Source: Neogemmobacter tilapiae (lineage in GTDB: Bacteria; Pseudomonadota; Alphaproteobacteria; Rhodobacterales; Rhodobacteraceae). Taken from it: a stretch of DNA of 64,000 bases. The notes beneath the pieces are model-generated. The model saw nothing but the letters and a program-made list of their open reading frames with translations, made no database searches and was not told the DNA's origin. This document shows positions 8,043 to 17,340 of this stretch, one piece after another (within the stretch, counting starts at the first letter, position 1; each line of letters starts with the position of its first letter). The stretch lies in assembly GCF_014652215.1 (NCBI RefSeq), contig NZ_BMYJ01000002.1, positions 1-64,000 of the forward strand. The letters are read 5' to 3'. The position numbers and the translations under genes were made by a program.

Positions 8043-9656
8043 TTAGGTTGAGATTTCGAACGCCGCGCGCACAAGGCGGCGGGTGTATTCGCTTGCGGGG
8101 TTTTCCAGCACTTCGGCGACGGGGCCTTCCTCGACGATCCGCCCGTGTTGCATGACGATGACGCGGTGGCACAGGGCGCGCACCACTTTCAGGTCGTGGC
8201 TGATGAACAGATAGGACAGCCCCTTGTCGGCCTGCAATTTGCGCAAAAGGTCGATGATCTGCGCCTGCACCGACAGGTCCAAGGCAGAGGTCGGTTCGTC
8301 CAGCAGAATGAATTCCGGCTCCAGCGCAATCGCCCGCGCGATGGCAAGCCTTTGCCGCTGACCGCCGGAAAATTCATGCGGAAAGCGCGACAAAATGCCG
8401 TCCGGCATCCCCGAATCGCGCAGGGCTTGGCGCACCCGGTCCAAACGGTCGGCCCGGCCATTGCCGATGCCGTTCACGATCAGACCCTCCTCGATGATCT
8501 GGCGCACCGACATGCGGGGGTTCAGGCTGCTGAACGGGTCTTGGAACACGATCTGCATCTTTTGCCGCAAGGGTTTCATCTGGCCCCGGTCAAAACCGTC
8601 GATCCTTTGTCCCAGAAACTCAACCGCCCCTTCGTTCATGCGGTTCAACCGCATCAGCGCCTGACCAAAGGTCGTCTTGCCCGATCCGCTTTCGCCGACC
8701 AAGCCCAAAGTTTCCCCCCGCTTCAGCGAAAGCGAAAGCCCATCCACCGCCTGCAAATCGGAATAGGTTCCCCGGAAGGCCCCACCCTTGCGTAAGGTGA
8801 AAGTCACGCGGACATTCCGGCCCTCCAGCACGGTGTCCGGCGTGCCCACCAGCGCATTCGCCCGACCCTTCGGTTCCGACCCCAGCAGACGCCGCGTATA
8901 GGGATGCTGCGGATTGGCAAAGACTTGCTCCGTCGGCCCCTCTTCGCGCACCACGCCGTGCTGCATGACATAGACATGATCCGCGAATTGTTTCACCACC
9001 GTCAGGTCGTGCGTGATCAAGATCACCGCCATCCCCGTCTTTTCCTTCAGCGCCTTGATCAGGTTCAGGATTTCCGCCTGAACCGTCACATCCAGCGCCG
9101 TTGTCGGTTCATCCGCAATCAGCACATCCGGGTTGTTCGCCAAGGCCATGGCGATCATCACCCGCTGCCGCTGCCCGCCTGACAACTGATGCGGATACTG
9201 CCCCACCCGCGGTTCCGGGTCGGGGATCTGCACCTCGCGAAGCAGTTCCACCGCCCGTGCCAAGGCTTCGGCCCGGGTCATCTTTTGGTGAATCCGCAAA
9301 GCCTCGGCCAGTTGCGAACCGATGGTGTACACCGGGTTCAAGGACGACATCGGTTCCTGAAAGATCATCGACAGCCGATTGCCGCGTAGCCCACGCATCG
9401 CCGCGGCCGACAGCCGCGCCATGTTCTGCCCGGCATAGGTGATCTCGCTGCCCGCCGTCACCCTCGCCCGTTTCGACAACAGCCGCATCACCGCCCGCGC
9501 CGTCACCGATTTGCCCGATCCGCTTTCGCCGACCAACGCAATCGTCTGTCCCTTGTGCAGGCGAAAGGACACATCCTTGACCGCCTCGACAACCCCACCA
9601 TCGACCTTGAAGGTCACGCCCAGCTTGCGGGCCTCGATCACCAGATTCTCGGTCAT
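8043..9656 (-). CDS. ABC transporter double ATPase, oligopeptide/oligosaccharide class
   Basis: A 537-residue protein with two complete ATPase domains in tandem, as in YejF. Walker A GESGSGKS at 43-50 with signature LSGGQRQR at 158-165, then GESGSGKT at 321-328 with FSGGQRQR at 429-436. Each half has the C-terminal extension typical of Dpp/Opp ATPases. It energises import through the two permeases encoded just upstream. The start at 9656 is preferred because GAGGGG lies six bases before it. Met at 9659 is the alternative. It lies 10 bases after the permease gene and 10 before the alpha-galactosidase gene. A peptide substrate is possible from family alone, but the flanking GH4 genes favour alpha-galactosides. 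Confidence 0.93.
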   Translation of the reverse strand: MTENLVIEARKLGVTFKVDGGVVEAVKDVSFRLHKGQTIALVGESGSGKSVTARAVMRLLSKRARVTAGSEITYAGQNMARLSAAAMRGLRGNRLSMIFQEPMSSLNPVYTIGSQLAEALRIHQKMTRAEALARAVELLREVQIPDPEPRVGQYPHQLSGGQRQRVMIAMALANNPDVLIADEPTTALDVTVQAEILNLIKALKEKTGMAVILITHDLTVVKQFADHVYVMQHGVVREEGPTEQVFANPQHPYTRRLLGSEPKGRANALVGTPDTVLEGRNVRVTFTLRKGGAFRGTYSDLQAVDGLSLSLKRGETLGLVGESGSGKTTFGQALMRLNRMNEGAVEFLGQRIDGFDRGQMKPLRQKMQIVFQDPFSSLNPRMSVRQIIEEGLIVNGIGNGRADRLDRVRQALRDSGMPDGILSRFPHEFSGGQRQRLAIARAIALEPEFILLDEPTSALDLSVQAQIIDLLRKLQADKGLSYLFISHDLKVVRALCHRVIVMQHGRIVEEGPVAEVLENPASEYTRRLVRAAFEIST

Positions 9657-9666
9657 CATCACCCCC

Positions 9667-10797
9667 TCAATACGGATCAATGGCATCGCGCAGACCGTCA
9701 CCCAGCGCGTTGAAGGCAAAGACGGTCAGCAGCACGAAACCCACGGGCGACAGGATCCAAGGATAGGAACCGATCACGCTGAAGGTGCCCGCATCCTGCA
9801 ACATCATCCCCCAGGAAATCAGCGGTGCCTTCACGGCAAAGCCCAAGAACCCAAGGAAGCTTTCCAGCAGAACGATGCTGGGAATACCCAAGGTCACCGC
9901 CACGATCACATGGCTGGAAACGTTTGGCAGGATATGCCGCGTGATGATCCGCCCATCACTCGCCCCCACCGCCATCGCGGCGCGGACGTAGTCGACGCGG
10001 GCCATCGACATGGTTTTCCCCCGCACTTCCCGCGACAACTGCGCCCAGCCAAGACCTGCGATCACAAGGATCACAAAGGACAGGAACACACTGGACGGCG
10101 CCGTGACAGGGATCAGGCTGGCCAAAGCCAGATACAAAGGCAGTTGCGGGAAGGCGAGGATGATTTCCACAAACCGCTGGAACCACAGGTCAAACTTGCC
10201 CCCCAGATAGCCCGAGGTGATGCCCAGAAGCGTCCCCGCCACCGTGATCAGCGTGATCGACACCAAGGCGATCATCAGCGTGATCCGCGACCCCATGATC
10301 CCCCGCGACAGGATATCCCGCCCCAGCTTGTCGGTGCCCAAAAGGTGCAAGGGGGAACCGTCACTGGTCACGATGAAATGCCGGTCCATCGGGATCAGGC
10401 CAAACAGGCGATAGGACCAGCCCTTGCCGAACAGCCGCAGACCGCGGGGATTGTCCAGATCCGGCCCCATCAGGGGCTGAAAGGTCACCGGGTCCAGCTC
10501 GTCGCTTTCCGCAATCGGATAGGCGACCGGCATCAGGGTGAAACCATCTTTGGTAAAGAACGACACCTTGTCCGGCGGCGCGAAAGAGGTGGTCGAGGCA
10601 TTCGGGTCCATCGGCGAAAAGAACTCCGCAAAGATCGATACGAACAGCATCGTCCCCACCAGGATCAGCCCGATCATCCCCGGCAGCGACTTGCGGAACC
10701 GCCGCCAGACCAGCGCTGGATAGCTTTGGCTTTCCTTTGGCGCACTGGACAGGCGCGCATCGGTTTCTTCGCCTTCGTGGATCACAGGCCCGCTCAT
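9667..10797 (-). CDS. ABC transporter permease, DppC/YejE-like
   Basis: A 376-residue inner-membrane permease of the oligopeptide class. It has one N-terminal membrane segment, a long periplasmic insert (about 65-165), then five segments with the ATPase-coupling loop around VDYVRAAMAVGASDGRII. The insert makes it longer than a typical DppC (about 300) and resembles YejE. The start at 10797 has GGAGGTG upstream and overlaps the end of the DppB-like gene as ATGA. It pairs with the DppB-like permease and the double ATPase. Confidence 0.92.
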   Translation of the reverse strand: MSGPVIHEGEETDARLSSAPKESQSYPALVWRRFRKSLPGMIGLILVGTMLFVSIFAEFFSPMDPNASTTSFAPPDKVSFFTKDGFTLMPVAYPIAESDELDPVTFQPLMGPDLDNPRGLRLFGKGWSYRLFGLIPMDRHFIVTSDGSPLHLLGTDKLGRDILSRGIMGSRITLMIALVSITLITVAGTLLGITSGYLGGKFDLWFQRFVEIILAFPQLPLYLALASLIPVTAPSSVFLSFVILVIAGLGWAQLSREVRGKTMSMARVDYVRAAMAVGASDGRIITRHILPNVSSHVIVAVTLGIPSIVLLESFLGFLGFAVKAPLISWGMMLQDAGTFSVIGSYPWILSPVGFVLLTVFAFNALGDGLRDAIDPY

Positions 10798-11825
10798 GCT
10801 GCACCTCCGCCAACGCGAATGCGTGGATCAAGCGCCACCAGCAACAGGTCGGCGATGATGTTCCCGATGATCAGCGTCGCCCCCAGCACCAGCAGCAGGG
10901 TCGCCGTCACATAGGTATCCCCGATGTTCATCGACCCCACGATGGCCGGCCCGATGGTTGCCAAACCAAAGACGATGGCCACCTCGATCTCGCCCGTCAG
11001 CATATAGGGCAGCACCACCCCCTGATAGGCGACCAAGGGATGCAGCGCATTGGGCACCGCATGTTTCAAGACGACAGCACTTTCCGATAGGCCCTTGGCC
11101 CGCGCGGTTTCCACATATTGCGCGTTCAGCGTGTCCAGCAGGTTCGCCCGCATCACCCGCATGTTGTAGGCAAGGCCACCAATCGTCGCCACGGCGATGA
11201 CCGGCCAGATATGCTGGATCAGGTTCCACAGCTTGGCCCAGTTGAAGTCGAACCAGCCCAGCCAATAGGGCTGCCCACCGAATTTCGATGAATAGAACGA
11301 CCCGATTTCCTGCACGTTCAGCTTATAGGCCAGCACATAGAGGATGATCAGTGCCAGCAGGAAGCGCGGGATCGTCATGCCTAGGAACGAGACAAAGGAC
11401 AAAAGGCTGTCGATCCAAGTGTATTGTTTGGTCGCTGCGATGATCCCGAAACTGATGCCCAAAAGCGAGGCCAGCAGGTGGCAGGTCAAGGCAATTGCAA
11501 TGGTCGCGGGAAGGCGCTGCATCACCACTTCGCTGACCGGTTTGTTATAGGCATAGGATTGACCGAAATCCCCGCGGCTGACGATGCCCCAGACCCAGCG
11601 GCCATATTGCACGATCATCGGATCGTTCAGCCCGTTGCGTTCACGGTAGGCGTCGGCGGCGGCACTGGCGGCTTCGGGCGTCGCATTGCCTTGGGTGATC
11701 ATGTTCGTGCGGATAAAGTCGCCATAGTCGCCGGGCGGGGCTTGGATGATGGCAAAGGTGATGATGCTCATCACCACCAGCACGGGAATGGCCTGCCCAA
11801 GGCGGACCAGCAGATAGCGCAACAT
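10794..11825 (-). CDS. ABC transporter permease, DppB-like
   Basis: A 343-residue permease with six predicted membrane segments. The N-terminal MLRYLLVRLGQAIPVLVV is typical of DppB/OppB proteins, and the coupling motif YVETARAKGLSESAVVLKHA lies about 235-255. The start at 11825 has AGGTG nine bases upstream. A 79-base gap with a strong hairpin separates it from the binding-protein gene, while it overlaps the following permease by four bases. It forms the membrane channel of the importer with the DppC-like protein. Confidence 0.93.
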   Translation of the reverse strand: MLRYLLVRLGQAIPVLVVMSIITFAIIQAPPGDYGDFIRTNMITQGNATPEAASAAADAYRERNGLNDPMIVQYGRWVWGIVSRGDFGQSYAYNKPVSEVVMQRLPATIAIALTCHLLASLLGISFGIIAATKQYTWIDSLLSFVSFLGMTIPRFLLALIILYVLAYKLNVQEIGSFYSSKFGGQPYWLGWFDFNWAKLWNLIQHIWPVIAVATIGGLAYNMRVMRANLLDTLNAQYVETARAKGLSESAVVLKHAVPNALHPLVAYQGVVLPYMLTGEIEVAIVFGLATIGPAIVGSMNIGDTYVTATLLLVLGATLIIGNIIADLLLVALDPRIRVGGGAA

Positions 11826-11855
11826 GGGGCACCTATGGGGTAGGGGAAGGGGGCC

Positions 11856-11884
11856 GGTGGGCGGACGGTTGTCTGCCGCCCACC
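11856..11884 (-). terminator. Attenuator-like hairpin after binding-protein gene
   Basis: GGTGGGCGG and CCGCCCACC form a perfect 9-bp stem around an 11-base loop, 20 bases after the binding-protein stop. There is no U-tract. It would stabilise the 3' end of the binding-protein mRNA or reduce read-through into the permeases, as is common for ABC operons. Confidence 0.55.
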
Positions 11885-11904
11885 AGCATCGCGGGAGGAA
11901 CGCC

Positions 11905-13980
11905 TTAGTTCGCGGTCACAGGACCAGCGCCGCCCAATTCACCCGGCAGGGTGTTCGGGTGCAGTTCCGCGCCAATCTGCGCATCTGCCGGCACATAGAC
12001 CCGTTCGCGGATGATGTTGTCCTCGGCCCAGTTGTACATAAAGATCGGGGCCCCCGCCGGGATGTTGGCGAAACGCTTGTTGACCACCAGCGCGCCGGGA
12101 TAGGCCGTCAGGCCAATGGCGAACAGGTTTTCAGTATAGAGCTTCTGATAGGTCTTCATCAGCTCCACCCGCTCCGCCGGATCGCGGCTGCTGATAAAGG
12201 CGTTGACGGTTTTCACCATCTCTTCCTCGAACGGCATCAGATCCAGCTCGCCCGCACCATTCGCCCGGTGGTTCACCGCCGTCTGCGGACCCACAGGGGC
12301 CAGCGCCGCCGTGCCTTGAACGACCGTGATCAGGTCGGTCGCATTGCGGAACACAAACCAGTCGTAGCGCCCAGAATCGCGCGCATTGTCCAGATCCTTG
12401 CCCGGCAGCAGCGACAGGGAAACCTTGACCCCAATATCGCCCATCATCGCCACCACGCCTTCGGCAAGGTTCTTATCCGTCGCATATTCGGCGTTCGCCA
12501 GCAGCGTGACGTTCAGATCGGCGCCACCATCCGGCAGGTTCACGAAACCATTGCCATCGGTATCGACCAGACCGGCCTTTTCCAGATGCGCCTTGGCCGT
12601 TTCCACCGAGAACGGATAGTAAACGGTCGAATCCTTGTCGTAATAGGATGTTCCCGCATACAGGCCGCCCGGATAGATCGTCGTGAACGGGCCTTTCACA
12701 AGGCTGTCGCCCAGACGCTGACGGTCCAGACCATAGCTGATCGCCATGCGGAAATCGGCGTTCCGGTTCATCTCGCGCACGGCTTGGCTGCCCTCGTTCG
12801 GCTCACCCCAGCCATTGCCCGACAGGTTCGGCAGCAGCGAATAGCCGATGGTCCGCGGCCCAAAGGCCAGACGCGCCGGGCTGGCCGGATCAGCGGCTTT
12901 CTTCAGGCTTTCGACATAGTTTTCAGCCTGTTCAAGGTTCGAGAAATCGCCCGTCCCTGCGACAGCCTGAACGTCACGGTCGCCCCAAGTCGAAAGGCGA
13001 TACTGCATTTCGTCTAGGTAGGGCAGTTGCTGGCCGTTTTCGTCGACCTTCCAGTAATAAGGGTTCCGACGCAGCACGATGATGTCATCGGGCCGGTGTT
13101 CCACCACGCCCCAGGCCCCCATCACCGGGAAGTTCATCATGTCCGAGGGGAAGGCCTTTTGGAAAGCCTCATAGCTTTCGCCGCCATGTTTCGGATGCTT
13201 CGGTTTCAGAATATGCGACGGGCCGGGGCAGAAGTTGCCATAGGCCATCGCATAAAGCACCGATTCCGGGAACGGCTGTTCAAAGGCCATCGTGAACGTA
13301 TAGGCATCCACCACCGTCAGCTTGGCATTGCCATAGGTCGCCTCGGTCGCACCCATCAGCGGGGTCACTTCGGCGTCCATGATCACGTCGTTCCAGTAGA
13401 AATCAATGTCTTCGGTGTCAAAGGCATCGCCGTCCGACCATTTCGCGCCTTCGATCAGATGCACCGTCAGCAGCTTGCCGTCTTCCGACCATTCCCAGGA
13501 TTTCGCGAGGTTCGGCAGCGGTTGCAGATCCGCCGGGTTCACCGTGAACAAAGGCCCCGTCCGCGTCAGGCATTCGACCAGACCAATGTCGATCCCGCCC
13601 CAGCCATAGGATTGCCCCGCCCAGAAGTTCCAGCCTTCGGGACGCCCGCCGATCACATGGCGCATCACATCGCCATAAACCCCGGCCCCGTCCGGCATAT
13701 TCGCCGTCTTATAGACCAGCGGTTCCTTGGGCAGCCGTTCCGCCACGGGCGGCAGCTTGCCCGCATCGACAAAAGCCGTGACCCAAGCCGGTTCGGAATA
13801 GGCGGGCAGGGCTTTGTATTCAAAGATGTCGCTGCGGTTGACGAAGATCGGCTCGCCCTGCGCATCGAACTTGGGCGGGTCCGGCGGCGTGGTGGGCGCA
13901 ACCATTTCGGCCTGCACCGCCAACGTCGACGCACCCAGCATCAGCGCCGACCAAGCGGCGCGACGGAGTGTCTTGTTCAT
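11905..13980 (-). CDS. Periplasmic substrate-binding protein, oligopeptide class (AgpA-like)
   Basis: A 691-residue solute-binding protein of ABC family 5. It has a clear signal peptide (MNKTLRRAAWSALMLGAS onward) with probable cleavage after VQA at about 24. It is longer than DppA or OppA (about 530), as is usual for AgpA and YejA-type proteins. The start at 13980 follows GGAGGAAAG. It is the first structural gene of the transporter-glycosidase operon. The rhizobial AgpA protein, from the same family, binds melibiose and raffinose, and the downstream GH4 genes support that kind of ligand here. The exact ligand is inferred. Regulation probably acts at 13981-14190, where a palindrome lies. Confidence 0.9.
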   Translation of the reverse strand: MNKTLRRAAWSALMLGASTLAVQAEMVAPTTPPDPPKFDAQGEPIFVNRSDIFEYKALPAYSEPAWVTAFVDAGKLPPVAERLPKEPLVYKTANMPDGAGVYGDVMRHVIGGRPEGWNFWAGQSYGWGGIDIGLVECLTRTGPLFTVNPADLQPLPNLAKSWEWSEDGKLLTVHLIEGAKWSDGDAFDTEDIDFYWNDVIMDAEVTPLMGATEATYGNAKLTVVDAYTFTMAFEQPFPESVLYAMAYGNFCPGPSHILKPKHPKHGGESYEAFQKAFPSDMMNFPVMGAWGVVEHRPDDIIVLRRNPYYWKVDENGQQLPYLDEMQYRLSTWGDRDVQAVAGTGDFSNLEQAENYVESLKKAADPASPARLAFGPRTIGYSLLPNLSGNGWGEPNEGSQAVREMNRNADFRMAISYGLDRQRLGDSLVKGPFTTIYPGGLYAGTSYYDKDSTVYYPFSVETAKAHLEKAGLVDTDGNGFVNLPDGGADLNVTLLANAEYATDKNLAEGVVAMMGDIGVKVSLSLLPGKDLDNARDSGRYDWFVFRNATDLITVVQGTAALAPVGPQTAVNHRANGAGELDLMPFEEEMVKTVNAFISSRDPAERVELMKTYQKLYTENLFAIGLTAYPGALVVNKRFANIPAGAPIFMYNWAEDNIIRERVYVPADAQIGAELHPNTLPGELGGAGPVTAN

Positions 13981-14140
13981 CTTTCCTCCCATGGCCGCTT
14001 CCGGCCTGATTTTCGTGGTTCCAGACACGAATCCCCCCGGTAGTCTCCTCACCACCTTCAGGATGGGATCAGCATGGGGCAGGGCGGGTCGGTGCAACAA
14101 TATCCGATTGGCAGATTGTATTCCGGCTTTCTAAGATTTT

Positions 14141-14167
14141 GCATTGTTGTCAATTAATGGACAATGC
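14141..14167. promoter_or_regulatory. Inverted repeat upstream of the transporter operon
   Basis: GCATTGT at 14141-14147 and ACAATGC at 14161-14167 form a perfect 7-bp inverted repeat with a 13-base spacer. It lies in the 210-base gap between the LacI-type gene and the binding-protein gene. On the minus strand a TTGACA box falls inside it, so a bound regulator would cover the promoter. It could instead be the 3' hairpin of the LacI-type gene, 24 bases away. Confidence 0.4.
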
Positions 14168-14190
14168 CGGAAACGTTGACGCTCTGACCG

Positions 14191-15216
14191 CTAATCGGCG
14201 GTCGAATCAAAACCGGGCAGTGGGCAGGCAATGCGGATTTCGGTCTCGCCCAGATGCAGATCGCGGTCGATCAGCCGATAGTGCTGGCTGAAATGCAGAC
14301 AGACCCGCCGTGCATCCTGACGAAAATCATGGTGGATGACGAAACTCACCTGACCTGTCCTCAAAAGCTGGCGGTTGGTCCGGTCCAGATCATGTGCCGC
14401 AAAGACCGCAATAGGCCGGCGCGCGGCAGCGAAGGCGTCAAGGATCGCGGCATTGCCACCCCCGATGGAATAGACATGCGCGATATCGGTGTGTTCCTCC
14501 AACGCCCGACCCACAATATCCCCCGTGGTGCGGTTCACCCCGAAACCTTCGGAAACCGTCGTCGTCGCCAGATCCGGAAAGTGCCGTGCCAGATGGTCGA
14601 TAAAACCTTTGCGCCGCAGATCCTCGCCCTGAAACATCTGGCTCGACAGGGTGATCAGCACCCGCCCACCCCTCGCCATCCGCCCCAAAAGATAGGCTGC
14701 CGTCGCCCCCGCCCTTGCGTTTTCCATGCCGACATAGGCCAGACGCAGGGGGGCTGCCACATCCGTCACATAGGTCACCACCGGCACGCCCCTGCGCGCC
14801 AGATCGGCCAGACAGCCCTCAATCGCCGGGGTTGCGGGTACTTTCAACACGATGCCCTGCGTTCCCCGCCGCGCAATGGCCCGCAGCCGTGCGATCACCT
14901 CGGTCTCGTCCATCACTTCGGCCAGATGAAACCGCGCGCGAAAGGTGGCGGGCTTCATCAGCGGCAGTTCCGCCTGAAACGCCTGCTGCACGGCGGATGA
15001 AAAACGCCCCGGTGCCTGGATCAGAACATCCAGCGTGATCTTGCGCCCCTGCAAGGCGCTGGCGGCATATTGCCCTTCCAATTCAGCCAAAGCCGCCGCC
15101 ACCCGGTCTCGCGTCGCCCCCCGCACATGGGCGCGGTCATACAGCACCCGGTCCACCGTCGCGGGTGAAAGCCCCGCCTGATGCGCGATTTCCTTGATGG
15201 TGAATTTGCGACCCAT
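14191..15216 (-). CDS. LacI family transcriptional regulator
   Basis: A 341-residue regulator. The helix-turn-helix is at about 6-27 (IKEIAHQAGLSPATVDRVL) followed by the LacI hinge and a periplasmic-binding-protein-like sugar sensor domain. The start at 15216 gives the classical opening MGRKFTIKE. A longer upstream frame has no family support. It is located between the transporter operon (same strand, 210 bases downstream) and the divergent PhyH-SDR pair (85 bases away), so it may control either or both. The ATVDRVL form of the recognition helix is that of the LacI group often found with ribose-class sugar systems. The effector is unknown. Confidence 0.88.
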   Translation of the reverse strand: MGRKFTIKEIAHQAGLSPATVDRVLYDRAHVRGATRDRVAAALAELEGQYAASALQGRKITLDVLIQAPGRFSSAVQQAFQAELPLMKPATFRARFHLAEVMDETEVIARLRAIARRGTQGIVLKVPATPAIEGCLADLARRGVPVVTYVTDVAAPLRLAYVGMENARAGATAAYLLGRMARGGRVLITLSSQMFQGEDLRRKGFIDHLARHFPDLATTTVSEGFGVNRTTGDIVGRALEEHTDIAHVYSIGGGNAAILDAFAAARRPIAVFAAHDLDRTNRQLLRTGQVSFVIHHDFRQDARRVCLHFSQHYRLIDRDLHLGETEIRIACPLPGFDSTAD

Positions 15217-15223
15217 CCCCAGA

Positions 15224-15244
15224 TTTGAGGTGATTTTGAGGTGA
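15224..15244. promoter_or_regulatory. Tandem direct repeat in divergent promoter
   Basis: TTTGAGGTGA occurs twice, at 15224-15233 and 15235-15244, with an 11-bp period (about one helical turn). It lies between the divergent LacI-type and PhyH genes, next to the LacI start. This arrangement suits a protein binding one DNA face twice. LacI proteins normally prefer palindromes, so the cognate factor is uncertain. Confidence 0.4.
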
Positions 15245-15301
15245 AAGTCCACTGTTTCCGCCCGCCCATCCCAGCGATGTTGCAAAGCAGGAGGAGCCAT
15301 C

Positions 15302-16456
15302 ATGAACATCCAGACCCCGACCCGCCGCCCCGTGTGGCTGAACGCCGACAGCGGTGACTTCGAAACCTTTCGGCGGATCGTCAGCCAGACGACCAGTGCC
15401 GCCGATGTGCCCCATGCCAGCGACGTGATCCGCAACATCCCAATCTATGACGGCGCAAAAGTCGAGGCCGCCGATCCGCAGGCGCTGATGCAGGAATGGG
15501 CCAATGTCTTTGCCCATGGTGCGGGCATCGTGGTGATCCGGCAGGCCATGATCGATCACGCCATGATCGACCGCGCCAGCGTCGTCTTTGACCAGATCAT
15601 CGCCGAGGAAAAAGCCGCAGCCAAAGGCGGCGGCGACCATTTCGCCAAGCCGGGGGCGAATGACCGCATCTGGAATTCGCTGGAAAAGCATTGCCTCGCC
15701 GACCCCGCCAACTTTGCCGCCTATTATTCCTGTGCCTCGATCGCTTTGGCGTCCAGGGCTTGGCTTGGCCCGGCCTATCAAATGACCGCCCAAGTCAACC
15801 GAGTGAACCCCGGCGGTGCCGCCCAAACCCCGCACCGCGACTATCATCTGGGCTTTATGTCCGCTGCCCGCATGGCGCAGTTCCCAGCCCATATCCACGG
15901 CGTTTCACCCGTGCTGACTCTGCAAGGGGCCGTCGCCCATTGCGATATGCCGGTGGAAACCGGCCCGACCCTGCTGCTGCCCTTCTCGCAGCAATTCTAT
16001 GAGGGTTATCTCGCCTTTACCCGACCGGAATATCAGGCCTATTTCGCCGAACATCACGTGCAACTGCCGCTGCAAAAGGGCGATGTGCTGTTCTTTAACC
16101 CCGCCGTTTTTCACGGCGCGGGCACAAACCACACCACCGACCGCTTCCGTCTGGTCAACCTTTTGCAGGTCTCCTCGGCCTTTGGCCGCGCGATGGAATC
16201 GGTGAACCGCAGCCGCATGGTGCAGGCCCTGTTCCCTGTGCTGCAAGCCGCCCCGGCGAACCTTGACGCCGAAAATGTCATTGCGGCCAGCGCCGAAGGC
16301 TATCCTTTCCCCACCAATCTGGACCGCAACCCGCCCATCGGTGGACTGGCCCCGAAAACCCAAGCCGATTTCTTCCGCCAAGCCTTGGCCGAGGGTTGGG
16401 ATCTTGACAAGTTCCGCGCCGTCTTGGCCGATCTGGACCACAAGAACCTGACCTAA
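15302..16456 (+). CDS. Phytanoyl-CoA dioxygenase family protein
   Basis: A 384-residue Fe(II)/2-oxoglutarate oxygenase of the PhyH family. The iron-binding H178-x-D180 is in TPHRDYHLGF, the distal His is H271 in NPAVFHGAG, and Arg281 or Arg283 is placed to bind 2-oxoglutarate. GGAGGAG precedes the start. It is followed after 6 bases by an SDR gene, so the pair probably performs hydroxylation and then alcohol oxidation of a small molecule. Family members act on substrates as diverse as phytanoyl-CoA, ectoine and phosphonates, so the substrate cannot be named. It diverges from the LacI-type regulator, suggesting a sugar-like or related inducer. Confidence 0.85.
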   Translation: MNIQTPTRRPVWLNADSGDFETFRRIVSQTTSAADVPHASDVIRNIPIYDGAKVEAADPQALMQEWANVFAHGAGIVVIRQAMIDHAMIDRASVVFDQIIAEEKAAAKGGGDHFAKPGANDRIWNSLEKHCLADPANFAAYYSCASIALASRAWLGPAYQMTAQVNRVNPGGAAQTPHRDYHLGFMSAARMAQFPAHIHGVSPVLTLQGAVAHCDMPVETGPTLLLPFSQQFYEGYLAFTRPEYQAYFAEHHVQLPLQKGDVLFFNPAVFHGAGTNHTTDRFRLVNLLQVSSAFGRAMESVNRSRMVQALFPVLQAAPANLDAENVIAASAEGYPFPTNLDRNPPIGGLAPKTQADFFRQALAEGWDLDKFRAVLADLDHKNLT

Positions 16457-16462
16457 GGGGCG

Positions 16463-17278
16463 ATGATGAACCGTATTGAAGGCAAGTTTGCCATTGTCAC
16501 CGGCGGCACCCAAGGTTTGGGGGCCGCCATCGCTTGGGCTTTCGCGCGGGCCGGGGCGCAGGGTGTGGCGCTTGTGGGCCGCGACCGGGCCAAGGGCGAC
16601 AGGCTGGCGCAGGCGATTACCGCAGAAACCGGGGTCAGGGTCATCACCATCGCCGCCGATCTGGGGGATCAGGCGCAGGTCATGAGCGTGGTCGAACAGG
16701 CCGATCACGCCTTTGGACGCATCGACATTCTGGTCAATGCGGCGGGACTGACCGACCGGGGCACGCTTTTGGACACCAGCGCCGATCTGTTCGACCGGAT
16801 CATGGCCGTGAACCTCCGCGCCCCATTCTTTCTGATGCAAGAGGCGGTCAAGCGCATGAACCGCGACGGCAACGGGGGCGCGATCATCAACATCGGTTCT
16901 GCCTCCTCCCGCGCGGGGCAGCCTTTCCTTTCGGCCTATTCGGCCTCGAAAGGCGCTTTGGCCACGCTGACCCGCAACGCGGGCTTTGCCCTGATGCGCA
17001 ATGGCGTGCGGGTGAACCAGTTGGACATCGGTTGGATGGCCTCGGACCACGAACGCGCCCTGCAAGCCGCCGAAAGCGGCGACCCGGCATGGGAAGAAAA
17101 GGCCGCCGCAGGCCTGCCATTTGGCCGCCTGATCGACCCCGCCGAGGTGGCGCGGGCGGTGCTGTTTCTGGCCAGCGCTGACAGCGGTATGATGACGGGT
17201 TCGGTGATCCATTATGACCAATCCGTCTGGGGTGGCTATGACGGACAGGCCCCCGCTCCCGCGCAGCCTTTGGGATAG
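16463..17278 (+). CDS. SDR family oxidoreductase
   Basis: A 271-residue classical short-chain dehydrogenase. TGGTQGLG (13-20) binds the nucleotide cofactor, NAAG is at 92-95, and the catalytic Ser146, Tyr159 and Lys163 (YSASK) are all present. It starts 6 bases after the PhyH gene, preceded by AAGGGG. The second ATG at 16466 has better spacing. It probably oxidises or reduces the product of the PhyH enzyme. The substrate is unknown. The C-terminal segment with WGGYDGQAP is of a type seen in sugar or polyol dehydrogenases, which is only suggestive. Confidence 0.88.
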   Translation: MMNRIEGKFAIVTGGTQGLGAAIAWAFARAGAQGVALVGRDRAKGDRLAQAITAETGVRVITIAADLGDQAQVMSVVEQADHAFGRIDILVNAAGLTDRGTLLDTSADLFDRIMAVNLRAPFFLMQEAVKRMNRDGNGGAIINIGSASSRAGQPFLSAYSASKGALATLTRNAGFALMRNGVRVNQLDIGWMASDHERALQAAESGDPAWEEKAAAGLPFGRLIDPAEVARAVLFLASADSGMMTGSVIHYDQSVWGGYDGQAPAPAQPLG

Positions 17279-17340
17279 GGGTTGCAGGCGCCCGCAAGGC
17301 GGTTCACCAATGCGGCCAAGGGGCAAGCAGGGGGCCAGTC

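Noticed and set aside
6170..8155. Long open frame on the plus strand (661 codons)
   Set aside because: It lies opposite the MelA-type GH4 and halogenase-family genes, has no family similarity and is rich in His and Arg, as expected from the antisense of GC-rich genes.
8043..13980. Dipeptide/oligopeptide transporter as the main call
   Set aside because: The proteins belong to the oligopeptide class, but the operon ends in two GH4 glycosidases and matches the rhizobial agp arrangement, so an alpha-galactoside substrate is more likely.
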